A DNA stretch of 14,039 nucleotides from Candidatus Saccharimonadota bacterium (GTDB lineage: Bacteria; Patescibacteriota; Saccharimonadia; Saccharimonadales; Saccharimonadaceae). Positions 6,985-13,597 of the stretch are shown piece by piece. The stretch's first letter is position 1. Every line of letters begins with the position of its first letter. Both the position numbers and the translations under genes were made by a program. The stretch lies in assembly GCA_016199685.1 (NCBI GenBank), contig JACQGD010000040.1:1-14039 (forward strand), read 5' to 3'. A model generated the notes under the pieces. That model worked only from the letters and a program-made list of their open reading frames with translations. It searched no databases and was not told the DNA's origin.

Positions 6985-6990
6985 ATTGTA
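6985..6990 (-). promoter_or_regulatory. -10 element of the two-small-gene operon
   Basis: TACAAT on the minus strand at 6985-6990 matches TATAAT at five of six positions. It predicts a transcript start near 6978 and a leader of about 22 bases with the GGAGG site. The -35 position (about CAGGTT) does not match the consensus. The Crp-like box at 7012-7027 is centred at -41.5 from this start, so activation by a class II factor is likely (inference). Confidence 0.55.
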
Positions 6991-7011
6991 AGTAAGTATG
7001 AGCTTTAAACC

Positions 7012-7027
7012 TGTGATTTATCTTACA
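7012..7027. promoter_or_regulatory. Crp-like operator between the divergent genes
   Basis: TGTGA-TTTATC-TTACA, one mismatch to TGTGA-N6-TCACA. It is shared by two divergent promoters: centred at -41.5 for the leftward small-gene operon and at about -58 to -61 for the rightward regulator gene. Those are the class II and class I activator positions of CRP-family factors. The natural candidate to bind it is the regulator encoded 54 bases to the right. Confidence 0.55.
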
Positions 7028-7062
7028 TGTGGGTCGTTAAAATATTCATAAAGTTAACTTAG

Positions 7063-7071
7063 TGGTATTAT
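7063..7071 (+). promoter_or_regulatory. Extended -10 promoter of the Crp/Fnr-type gene
   Basis: TG-G-TATTAT, an extended -10, at 7063-7071, without a clear -35. The predicted start (7078-7081) falls within three bases of the ATG at 7081, so the mRNA would be nearly or fully leaderless. There is no usable ribosome site; the AGG at 7078-7080 touches the start codon. Confidence 0.5.
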
Positions 7072-7080
7072 AGGTATAGG

Positions 7081-7743
7081 ATGGATGGACTTGCCACACT
7101 ACCACCAACAAAATCGACACGGCGTTCAATTAAGAAACGCACTATTTTGTTGTATCAAGGCGAGATCCCTCGACAAGCATATGTCGTCCAAAAAGGCACT
7201 GTCAAAGTGTACCGCCTTGGCCGCAACGGCGATGAACAAATTGTTGGCTTCCGCATGGCTGGTGACATTTTCCCAGAGACGTGGTTATTCGAAAAAACGA
7301 CAAGTGCACTCTACTACTACGAGGCCATGGATGACTGCGAAATCATTACAGCAGAGCGCTCCGTATTGCTTGAACATATTCAGCAAAATCAAGACCTAAA
7401 AGCTAGTCTGCTCGATTACTTCATCAATAGCCACTCAGCTCAACTTCTCCAGATCACCGCACTTGAGCAATCTCGAGCTGCAGACAAGCTACTTCTTATG
7501 CTCTATTACCTCCTCTTTCGTTATAGTACCCAGACAACACCAGGTAATTATGAGTTACGTTTCCATCTTACTCATACGATTATGGGGAATCTTACGGGGC
7601 TTACCCGAGAAACGACCAGCGTTGAACTTGGTAAACTTCGCCGCAAAGGTGTCGTCAGCTACAGTGGTAATCAGTTTACGATCCATCGTGAGAAGCTCGA
7701 GCTACACCTCGCCAAAGAAAGCTTCAACGACGTTCAGATCTAA
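7081..7743 (+). CDS. Crp/Fnr-family transcriptional regulator
   Basis: A 220-residue protein of normal family length. Residues about 15-95 form the cyclic-nucleotide-type beta roll (KGTVKVYRLGRNGDEQIVGF, then GDIFPETWLF), 100-145 a dimerisation helix, and 160-195 a winged helix-turn-helix. The recognition helix reads LTRETTSVELGKLRRKG: Arg176 and Glu177 match R180 and E181 of E. coli CRP, which read the TGTGA half-site, while CRP Arg185 is Val here. In the ligand pocket Glu66 is kept, but the position of CRP Arg82 is Thr74, so cAMP binding is unlikely. There is no cysteine cluster, so it is not an Fe-S FNR. The effector is unknown. It is the only clear plus-strand gene here and is likely to act on the CRP-like boxes in this window. 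Confidence 0.88.
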   Translation: MDGLATLPPTKSTRRSIKKRTILLYQGEIPRQAYVVQKGTVKVYRLGRNGDEQIVGFRMAGDIFPETWLFEKTTSALYYYEAMDDCEIITAERSVLLEHIQQNQDLKASLLDYFINSHSAQLLQITALEQSRAADKLLLMLYYLLFRYSTQTTPGNYELRFHLTHTIMGNLTGLTRETTSVELGKLRRKGVVSYSGNQFTIHREKLELHLAKESFNDVQI

Positions 7744-7779
7744 CTAAATACAGCTCCCGTTAGGGAGCTGTATTTAGTT
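7742..7779. terminator. Bidirectional terminator between the regulator and the receiver gene
   Basis: A perfect 17-base inverted repeat: AACTAAATACAGCTCCC (7742-7758), loop GTTA, and the complement to 7779. The GC-rich core sits at the loop and the outer arms are A/T-rich, so both strands end in a U-containing run. It lies tail to tail between converging genes and overlaps the last bases of the regulator's stop codon. Confidence 0.85.
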
Positions 7780-7794
7780 GTAGCTAAGATGTAA

Positions 7795-8178
7795 TTAGCT
7801 CTCTTTTTTCGTCTCAAGCGCATCATGTACGAGATTAAGGATTTCTCGTGGTGACGCCCATGCTTTGAGAATATATCGATCCGCACCGAGGCGGTATGCT
7901 TCATCTATCTCGTCTTGCATATCGTAATTACTAAAAACGATTACTTTAACGTTGGGGTGTTTCTTCGTAAGGTCATACTCTTTTAAAAAGCCAACTCCGT
8001 CAAGAAGCGGCATTCGTAAATCAAGCAAAATAAGATCTGGTTCTGACTTTTGAACCTTCTCTAACGCGTCTTTTCCGTCATGGGCTACGGTAACGTCGTA
8101 CTTAGCTTGCTTCAGTAATGTATGGTATGCTTCCGATAATGAAACTTCATCTTCAACAATAAGGATCTTATGTGCCAT
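7795..8178 (-). CDS. Stand-alone receiver-domain response regulator (CheY-like)
   Basis: A 127-residue protein that is a single receiver domain from KILIVEDE to the C-terminus. The acidic pair (Glu9, Asp10), the phospho-acceptor Asp53 in LILLDLRMP, Ser83 in VIVFSN and Lys105 in YILK are all present, so it should accept phosphate. There is no output domain, so it signals by protein contact or as a relay. A Met lies six codons upstream (8196), but the Met at 8178 has GGAG five bases before it and the family motif begins right after, so 8178 is preferred. It follows the CHASE-type kinase gene by about 70 bases on the same strand and is its obvious partner. It may also have its own promoter. Confidence 0.88.
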   Translation of the reverse strand: MAHKILIVEDEVSLSEAYHTLLKQAKYDVTVAHDGKDALEKVQKSEPDLILLDLRMPLLDGVGFLKEYDLTKKHPNVKVIVFSNYDMQDEIDEAYRLGADRYILKAWASPREILNLVHDALETKKES

Positions 8179-8207
8179 TCTTTCTCCGTCCGACATTTGA
8201 TTTCTCT

Positions 8208-8251
8208 ATTCTACTATACAGTTTTCACGCTTACATATGAAATTTTTCACA
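8208..8251 (-). promoter_or_regulatory. Putative Crp-type promoter for the receiver gene
   Basis: TATGA-N6-TCACA at 8236-8251 (minus strand TGTGA-N6-TCATA), one mismatch, overlaps the stop codon of the kinase gene. TAGAAT at 8208-8213 (minus strand) is a five-of-six -10 with a predicted start near 8201, putting the box at about -42.5. TATAGT at 8213-8218 is an alternative -10. There is no good -35. This would let the receiver be expressed apart from the kinase. Confidence 0.4.
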
Positions 8252-10019
8252 AACTTTCATTATTCTTCGGAATATACACCATAAATGAAGATCCTTTTCC
8301 TAGTTCACTCTCTACTGCTATATCACCATCGTGCAACTGCGTAAGATGTCGCGCTAGATACAAGCCAACACCTGTTCCAGTCACCAAGTGGCTTCGCGCG
8401 TTTTGAATACGAGAAAACTGCTTAAACAGCTGAGGTATGTCGTCTGCGCCAACACCCACTCCACTATCTTTGACAATAATATAGTACCCGTCACCTCGCT
8501 GGCGTAGTTGAATGAATAGTTTTCCGCCCGGATCGGTATATTTGATTGCATTACTCACGAGGTTTTCAACAACCATTCGGAGCATATGCTTATCTGCATG
8601 AATTGGCGCTTTTTTGATGATTTTCGTTGTCAACTTCAGATGAGCGGTTTCAATGTCTCGACTTTGCTCTTCAATAACATCGGCAATCAAATCAGCTAAA
8701 TCAAAATGAGTCTTTGCGAGAACGATACGCCCAAGATCGAGCTTCGCAAGATGAAGAATGTCATTAATAACGCGAAGTTGACGTTCGTTACTCTTATACG
8801 CCTTTGAAAGCATATCTTCTTGCACTTCTGTGATTGGCCCCGCAAAGCCTTGCAAAACCATACCCATATATTGCTTTACTCCGGTCGCAGGCGTACGTAG
8901 CTGATGCGAGGCGAGTGACAAGAGTTCGTCTTTTGCACGAGTGACGTCACGCTCCTTGTCGAGTAGCACCTGGTGGTATCGCCCTCTCAGGAAGAAAAAC
9001 GTCACTGTTCCGACGAGAAGCCCCACGAGTGAACCGAAGAGAATTGTATAGAGTGGCGCAGTAAGTTGCGTATTTGAGACGAGAAAATTCTTGTCGAAGT
9101 CATAGTTAATCGTAAATGTTTGACCATAGACATTGACCGTTTGAAGTCGAGTGATTACTGATCCACTCTGCTTTGTTGCCTCGCTAGAAAAGACTGTACG
9201 ATCTTTGCCATCTTGCTTTGTCGATACATTGATTGCGATATGCGAATGATCAACGCGTTCAAATATTTGCTCAAATACTTTTTGGGTTTTAAACGATGCG
9301 AATGCATGCCCCTGAATTGCCGACCGTCGTTGTTCTACGGTGTCGATAGGCGCGCCCTGCCGGTAATACGGCGCATACATCAAGAATGCAGCGCCATCTG
9401 TCGTTTGCTGCTTTTTTGCGTCCAGCAACAACTCGGTTTGATCACTCATAGCAACGGCATTGTTGTCGGTTGCTCGGTCGGTCGCCGCTTTTCTATTTGG
9501 ACTACTGAGGATGTTATAGCCAATATTATTGATTGTTGTCGCCCCCTCAGGGCTCGAAAAAGCTATGATGTTAGTAGCTGACCCAGGCGTATCATTCTTC
9601 ACCTGAACATCTTGGCCGTATTGCACACTAAGATCACTCATGTAGGCAGCTTGCTCGTCTGATGAGAGTATGCGAGTGACACCGAGTCGTGTGATAGCTG
9701 GAAAATCTTCTTTTAATCTGTACGTATTAACAAACGATGCCCACATTGACCTGTCGAGTGGCGCAGAATTAATCCTTCCAACCTCGCTCCATATGATTTG
9801 TTCATAGGAACTAAAAGTATTTTGTATCAGAAGTGAATTCTCACGCATTTGCTTATCGACAGCCTGAGACTGCACTGTATCAAGATTTCGGGCGGTTGCG
9901 GCACCTGCAATAATACTTGCCGCAATGATCGCGACAGTTACAAGTATCGGCGTCACAGTAAGATAAGAAACATAGCCTCTGTACCATGTCTTCATCTGCT
10001 CTTTTACCACTTCAACCAT
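8247..10019 (-). CDS. CHASE-domain sensor histidine kinase
   Basis: A 590-residue membrane kinase. Helix 1 (about 20-42) is followed by an outside domain (about 60-315) with CHASE features: FPAITRLGVTRILSSDEQAA, then AFLMYAPYYRQG and a GHAFASF segment. Helix 2 (about 322-345) leads to a HisKA domain with phospho-acceptor His372 in LASHQLRTP, and an HATPase domain with ENLVSNAIKYT (485-495), DSGVGV (518-523) and GTGVGLYL (548-555). All catalytic boxes are intact. CHASE domains bind small extracellular ligands; cytokinin is the known plant case, most bacterial ligands are unknown. The start at 10019 has AGGA seven bases upstream, overlapping the stop of the PAS gene, so the two are co-translated. 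The receiver gene downstream is the likely phosphate acceptor. Confidence 0.9.
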   Translation of the reverse strand: MVEVVKEQMKTWYRGYVSYLTVTPILVTVAIIAASIIAGAATARNLDTVQSQAVDKQMRENSLLIQNTFSSYEQIIWSEVGRINSAPLDRSMWASFVNTYRLKEDFPAITRLGVTRILSSDEQAAYMSDLSVQYGQDVQVKNDTPGSATNIIAFSSPEGATTINNIGYNILSSPNRKAATDRATDNNAVAMSDQTELLLDAKKQQTTDGAAFLMYAPYYRQGAPIDTVEQRRSAIQGHAFASFKTQKVFEQIFERVDHSHIAINVSTKQDGKDRTVFSSEATKQSGSVITRLQTVNVYGQTFTINYDFDKNFLVSNTQLTAPLYTILFGSLVGLLVGTVTFFFLRGRYHQVLLDKERDVTRAKDELLSLASHQLRTPATGVKQYMGMVLQGFAGPITEVQEDMLSKAYKSNERQLRVINDILHLAKLDLGRIVLAKTHFDLADLIADVIEEQSRDIETAHLKLTTKIIKKAPIHADKHMLRMVVENLVSNAIKYTDPGGKLFIQLRQRGDGYYIIVKDSGVGVGADDIPQLFKQFSRIQNARSHLVTGTGVGLYLARHLTQLHDGDIAVESELGKGSSFMVYIPKNNESL

Positions 10020-10028
10020 TTCAACGTC

Positions 10029-10415
10029 CTACTTAAGGTTACGCTTCTCTGACATATTGATTACAATACCCGCAATTTTAGTCACCTTGCCATCATTATA
10101 GACAATTTTGCCACGGTCGTAGTAGGTGATGTAGTGACCTTTTTTATGCTGGATTCGATACCGCGTTTCGTAGTATTCAGTCTTGCCACCGATGTGCGCT
10201 TCCATCGCCTGCATCATTTGATCATAATCTTCAGGATGAACCAAGTGTGTAAAGTGAGTATAGTGCGTAAAATCACCGGCCTTACGACCAAGCATATTTG
10301 TTTTATTTTCACTAAAGAAAACGACACCCGAAGGAAGTTCCATTTCCCACCATGCAATACCACCAGCTTCGAGCGCCGTCTCTAAGCGCGTAAATATGTC
10401 ATCAAGACCAATCAT
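10029..10415 (-). CDS. Single PAS-domain protein
   Basis: A 128-residue soluble protein consisting of one PAS domain of the PAS_3 type. It begins IFTRLETALEAGGIAWWEME, has the FSENKTNMLG segment and the HPEDYDQMMQAME helix, and ends with the beta strands TRYRIQHKKGHYITYYDRG and KVTKIAGIVINMSEKR. The terminal DITE-like turn is NMSE. No kinase, cyclase or other output domain is attached. It is followed nine bases later by the CHASE kinase, which itself lacks a PAS domain, so it may be a detached sensor or scaffold for that kinase (inference). A strong promoter lies directly upstream and the start codon appears to be the transcript start. Confidence 0.8.
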   Translation of the reverse strand: MIGLDDIFTRLETALEAGGIAWWEMELPSGVVFFSENKTNMLGRKAGDFTHYTHFTHLVHPEDYDQMMQAMEAHIGGKTEYYETRYRIQHKKGHYITYYDRGKIVYNDGKVTKIAGIVINMSEKRNLK

Positions 10416-10421
10416 GTCATC

Positions 10422-10450
10422 ACTATAGATGGAATCAGAGGTGAGGTCAA
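10422..10450 (-). promoter_or_regulatory. Strong promoter giving a leaderless PAS-kinase mRNA
   Basis: On the minus strand TTGACC (10445-10450), a 17-base spacer, and TATAGT (10422-10427). The -10 ends only six bases before the ATG at 10415, so the predicted first transcribed base is the A of the start codon. No ribosome site is present, in agreement with leaderless translation. The -35 lies five bases after the stop of the PfpI-family gene. Confidence 0.65.
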
Positions 10451-10454
10451 CTGA

Positions 10455-11006
10455 TTATACTGTCTGCTCCTCGTGCTTTCCTTCACCAAACTCTTCAATC
10501 GCCTTTGCGTTAAACGCCTCAAGGTCATCAGGGTTACGACTCGTTACCAGCCCTTCATCGACGACTACAGGTTCGTCTACCCACGAAGCGCCTGCATTTA
10601 TGATGTCAGTACGGAGGCTTGGCCACGATGTCACGGTGCGCCCTTGCAGTACATCCGCTTCGACGAGTAGCCACGGCGCATGACAAATCGCGGCGACTGG
10701 TTTATGTTGCTCAAAAAAGGTACGGACAAATGCGACTGCCGTTGTGTTCATACGCAAAGTGTCAGGGTTTACGACACCACCCGGTAGCAGTAGCCCATCA
10801 AAGTCATCGGCTGACACATCGTCAACCGACACATCGACACTGATAGTCGTATCATTTTTGCCCGTTATTTCATCGCCGCCATCAGATATAATTGTTACTT
10901 TCGCTCCAGCACCGCGCACTGCCTCGAGTGGCTCTGCGAGCTCTGAATCTTCAAATCCATTTGTCGCAAGAAGTGCGAGATGTTTTCCGTCTAACGTTTG
11001 TTGCAT
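10455..11006 (-). CDS. DJ-1/PfpI superfamily protein (YhbO/general stress protein 18-like)
   Basis: A 183-residue cytoplasmic protein of typical PfpI length. It opens with the flavodoxin-like strand LALLATNGFEDSE, where Glu19 is the conserved acid, has FDGLLLPGG at about 69-77, and carries the nucleophile elbow AAICHAPW with Cys108 and His109. The family covers stress-induced proteins described as glyoxalases, deglycases or, in archaea, proteases. The best guess is protection against reactive carbonyls or oxidative damage. It has a strong GGAGG site (11014-11018) seven bases before the start. It stands alone between a terminator upstream and the PAS promoter downstream. Its promoter contains a perfect CRP-like box, so it is the best candidate target of the regulator in this window. 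Confidence 0.88.
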   Translation of the reverse strand: MQQTLDGKHLALLATNGFEDSELAEPLEAVRGAGAKVTIISDGGDEITGKNDTTISVDVSVDDVSADDFDGLLLPGGVVNPDTLRMNTTAVAFVRTFFEQHKPVAAICHAPWLLVEADVLQGRTVTSWPSLRTDIINAGASWVDEPVVVDEGLVTSRNPDDLEAFNAKAIEEFGEGKHEEQTV

Positions 11007-11025
11007 ATATAGTCCTCCTCATTCA

Positions 11026-11068
11026 ATGGTAGTAAAGTTCACGCATGCCTGCTGTGAACTAGCTCACA
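11026..11068 (-). promoter_or_regulatory. Perfect CRP-like box and promoter of the PfpI-family gene
   Basis: TGTGA-ACTAGC-TCACA at 11053-11068 matches the CRP half-sites exactly. On the minus strand TACCAT (11026-11031) is a plausible -10 with a predicted start near 11019; the box is then centred at -41.5, the class II position. There is no recognisable -35. The leader would be only about 13 bases, beginning at the ribosome site. Confidence 0.6.
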
Positions 11069-11105
11069 GAAAGAAAAACGCCCTCATTGTATGTGAGGGC
11101 GTTTT
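11069..11105 (-). terminator. Terminator after the DUF916-like gene
   Basis: A perfect 12-base stem, AAAACGCCCTCA (11075-11086) with its complement at 11094-11105 around a 7-base loop, followed on the minus strand by TTTTTCTTTC. It lies 17 bases behind the stop of the DUF916-like gene and just before the CRP-like box of the next gene, so the two genes are separate units. The plus strand also ends in TTTT. Confidence 0.85.
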
Positions 11106-11121
11106 AAAAAACTGAGTATTT

Positions 11122-12180
11122 TTATTTATCGTCGGTGTTTGTATGCGTTTCTGAGTGTACAGCAGGAGTTTTTGTCGTTTCTGTGTGCTTACGAAGAACG
11201 CGCTTTTTGTAGTTGCGGAGGAAAAGCCAGATACCGACACCGAGGGCAATGAGGACGAGGAGGGCAACGACAACGGCGATGATGACACCGAGTGGCACGA
11301 CCCAGAATGATCGAGACACTTCGATAGTTTGGTTTTTAGTACCATAGGTAAATGTTGCACTGACCGTGTAGTTACCAAATCCGCTAATTTTGTCGAGTGG
11401 AATGTCCCAACGCCGAGCGCTGTCTGGAAGGATCATGTCACGAGGGTCTTTGTTGTTGAAGTCTGCTTCGTATAGTACTTTGTCACCATTTTTGACAGAG
11501 ACTTTACCAAATGGTCCAGCCTGCAAGTTACCCTTGTTTTGGAAGCGAACAGTCGCGCTAAGGTTTTCTGACTTCTGGAAGAATGTTCCAGAAGTACCGT
11601 CTTGTTGGATATTGAAGTCAGTGAGATCAATCTTCTCGACTGTCTCGCCTGGTACAGTCATGAGGATGAGTGAGGCGACGCTTGCATTCAAGTTGACCTG
11701 ACCGCCGCCGTTGGGATCAGTCGGTGCGAAGCGAACTGCACCGAAGTAGCCGCCAGCTTGCGTGCCAGCAGGTACGGCGATTGTAACTTCAACAGCCTGT
11801 GCTTTGCCTGCAGGAATCGTTACATCTCCAAGTGGTTTCATGAACTTCTTGAGGCTATGTGTTGGCGCAAACTTATCTGCATCAAGAATAAGCGCTGGAG
11901 TTCCTTTTTCGTCACCAGCGACGAAGTCGTTCTCGATAGGACGAACTGTGATAGCTGAACCTGTGAGATTCGTCACGACTGTTCGGACCGTCTTCGTCTC
12001 ACCTGGCTGAATTTGCACGTCAGTACGTACAGGCGATACCTTCAAAACACTTGTTGAATTGTTGACGCTCGTATTGCTTTTATTCGCCTGTGCAAACACT
12101 TGCGGAGTTACTAGCACTGAAAGTGCAATAACTGCAATTATTGCAGCACGTATGTTCGTTCGGATCCCTATTTTCACCAT
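11122..12180 (-). CDS. DUF916-like (WxL-interacting) membrane-anchored surface protein
   Basis: About 352 residues from the Met at 12180. A signal peptide (MVKIGIRTNIRAAIIAVIAL and on, likely cut after VFA) is followed by an Ig-like domain with the DUF916 pattern: VSPVRTDVQIQPGETKTVRT, TIPAGKAQAVEVTIAVPAG and GGYFGAVRF. A second beta domain follows (FQNKGNLQAGPFG to YTVSATFTYG). A single membrane helix near 296-321 leads to a basic tail (RNYKKRVLRKH). In Firmicutes such proteins bind WxL surface proteins and peptidoglycan; here it may hold the secreted protein encoded upstream. A longer frame starts at 12216, but the predicted transcript begins near 12208, so the inner start is preferred, although its ribosome site is weak. 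Separate terminators and a separate promoter make it a single-gene unit. Confidence 0.75.
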   Translation of the reverse strand: MVKIGIRTNIRAAIIAVIALSVLVTPQVFAQANKSNTSVNNSTSVLKVSPVRTDVQIQPGETKTVRTVVTNLTGSAITVRPIENDFVAGDEKGTPALILDADKFAPTHSLKKFMKPLGDVTIPAGKAQAVEVTIAVPAGTQAGGYFGAVRFAPTDPNGGGQVNLNASVASLILMTVPGETVEKIDLTDFNIQQDGTSGTFFQKSENLSATVRFQNKGNLQAGPFGKVSVKNGDKVLYEADFNNKDPRDMILPDSARRWDIPLDKISGFGNYTVSATFTYGTKNQTIEVSRSFWVVPLGVIIAVVVALLVLIALGVGIWLFLRNYKKRVLRKHTETTKTPAVHSETHTNTDDK

Positions 12181-12214
12181 CTCGTTTTGTTTCCCATTTA
12201 CGTAGTTACTTATC

Positions 12215-12242
12215 ATTCTAACAGATGTGCTTATGATTACAA
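12215..12242 (-). promoter_or_regulatory. Extended -10 promoter of the DUF916-like gene
   Basis: On the minus strand TTGTAA (12237-12242), a 16-base spacer and TG-T-TAGAAT, an extended -10 with TAGAAT at 12215-12220. The predicted start near 12208 lies downstream of the first possible ATG (12216), which is the main reason to choose the Met at 12180. Confidence 0.55.
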
Positions 12243-12251
12243 AATCTTTGC

Positions 12252-12286
12252 ATAAAACAACAACACCCCCGAGATGGAGGTGTTGT
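12252..12286 (-). terminator. Terminator after the secreted surface-protein gene
   Basis: On the minus strand ACAACACC pairs with GGTGTTGT, with two more G-C pairs past one mismatch towards a GAGAT-complement loop (12260-12286), followed by TGTTTTATG. It lies 21 bases behind the stop of the gene ending at 12307. Confidence 0.75.
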
Positions 12287-12306
12287 GAGTGGAACGTTTT
12301 ATGTAA

Positions 12307-13470
12307 CTAGAATTTGCCAGTTGCAATCATACTGAGATCAGTTGAGTACAAACCTGCAGGTGTCTGGTTAGTGACAGTTGCTGCAAAAGTTAGCTGCATA
12401 TTCTTATTGTTAACAGGAGCTCCGTCGGAGTCGATGAATTGATCACCGTAAGTACTCGTCACACCGTTAGTAAGACTACCTTGAGTGTAACCTAGGTAAT
12501 AAGCCGAAGTGCTGTAGCTACCAATAGTTCGCAGGGTACCATTAGCCGTACCTGTTCCAGTTCCATCTGTAGGAGCTGAAGTCTTCACTCCGAATTGAGC
12601 CGCACCATTAGCAGTGACTCCTCCAGTTACCGCGGGTGCGATATCGCACGTAGGAACATTGAGGCGGTTCATGCCGCCACAAGCTGTTGCGCTCTTTAAG
12701 CTTACAATCGCGCCGCTTACAGCGTTTGTTGAAAGCTGAGTCCAGATAGTACCTTCACTTACAACACCCGCTTCAAGTGCTAGTGTACCGCCAACATCTT
12801 GTCCGAGCCGCAATGTTGGTGCTGGGTTATCATTAGTACCATCATCGTTTGCATCGAGGTCACAGTTTTTTGCAATCTCGTTCTTGGCAACACAGAAAGA
12901 CAGACTCTCTTGTACCGCACCAGACACACCGACTGTAGGAGTAATAGAAATTGCTACACCACCTTGATCGCGGACAACAGCGTTGTCAGCCAAGTTTGTT
13001 GGATAGTCGCCGGCCGCCGTAGCAGTCGTATATGTTACAATGCGCGCATACAATGGGCCAGCTGCTGTTGGGTTATTAATACCTGTAATATCTGCAGTCA
13101 CAGCTTCTCCGGCAGTAATCGCTGTCGTCACAAGAATCTTATTAGCGGCGTCTGTTCCATCAACCGCAGTGATACCTGAGCTTACTGAAGCAGCGGCAGT
13201 AGTAAGCATACCAGCAGGCGCCGTACAGCTTGAACCGATTAATGGGCTATTGCTACAAAATTCTACGACAAATGCGCCTGCTGCAGCTGGTGCCGTAAAG
13301 TTCACCTGATACGTAACATTGTCCATATCTGCCGATGAATTACTCAACGCGATTGATCGCTCTGTTACCTGCGCAGCAAAAGCCAATGCTGGTATAATCG
13401 ATGCGATTAGTAGTGCAAACACAGCAGCTACAGAAACCCATCGACGGTCTAATATTCTAAAGGAATTCAT
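12307..13470 (-). CDS. Secreted surface protein with three cysteine pairs
   Basis: A 387-residue exported protein. The N-terminus is a long signal peptide (hydrophobic about 12-32, likely cut after AFA). The rest is Ala, Thr, Gly and Asn rich and probably beta-sandwich. Six cysteines form three near-identical pairs: Cys72-Cys82 and Cys193-Cys203 (nine residues between) and Cys264-Cys275 (ten between), likely disulfides. After Cys203 comes DLDANDDGTNDN, which looks like a Ca2+-binding loop. The C-terminus, TPAGLYSTDLSMIATGKF, resembles the last strand of WxL-type and related surface domains, but no WxL motif is present. I do not know a named family. The start at 13470 has GAGGGG eight bases upstream. 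Its own promoter and terminator and the neighbouring DUF916-like gene suggest an abundant envelope or coat protein. Confidence 0.75.
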   Translation of the reverse strand: MNSFRILDRRWVSVAAVFALLIASIIPALAFAAQVTERSIALSNSSADMDNVTYQVNFTAPAAAGAFVVEFCSNSPLIGSSCTAPAGMLTTAAASVSSGITAVDGTDAANKILVTTAITAGEAVTADITGINNPTAAGPLYARIVTYTTATAAGDYPTNLADNAVVRDQGGVAISITPTVGVSGAVQESLSFCVAKNEIAKNCDLDANDDGTNDNPAPTLRLGQDVGGTLALEAGVVSEGTIWTQLSTNAVSGAIVSLKSATACGGMNRLNVPTCDIAPAVTGGVTANGAAQFGVKTSAPTDGTGTGTANGTLRTIGSYSTSAYYLGYTQGSLTNGVTSTYGDQFIDSDGAPVNNKNMQLTFAATVTNQTPAGLYSTDLSMIATGKF

Positions 13471-13526
13471 ATAATTTTCCCCTCACACCCTCTTCTTAGT
13501 TATTTGTTTTGTTTAGTAACGAGTCT

Positions 13527-13557
13527 AGTTTAACATGATAGTACTTATGTTTGTCAA
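13527..13557 (-). promoter_or_regulatory. Putative promoter of the surface-protein gene
   Basis: A perfect TTGACA (13552-13557, minus strand) is followed 19 bases later by TG-T-TAAACT, a possible extended -10 at 13527-13532. The predicted start near 13520 gives a leader of about 50 bases ending in the strong GAGGGG ribosome site. The spacing is long, so the -10 is less certain than the -35. Confidence 0.45.
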
Positions 13558-13597
13558 GGACTTTTTGTATTTTTCCACAACACTTCCAACAAGGGCA

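Noticed and set aside
11962..11977. TGTGA-N6-TCACG, one mismatch to the Crp-like box
   Set aside because: It lies inside the DUF916-like coding region with no nearby start; about the number of chance hits expected in the whole window.
12226..12241. A fifth Crp-like box, TGTGC-N6-TTACA, before the DUF916-like gene
   Set aside because: Two mismatches, and it overlaps a usable -35/extended -10 promoter at the wrong distance for activation (about -25), so the promoter explains the sequence.
13560..13597. Terminator between the PKD-protein gene and the surface-protein gene
   Set aside because: No convincing stem can be drawn; only T-rich or A-rich runs are seen, so read-through cannot be excluded.
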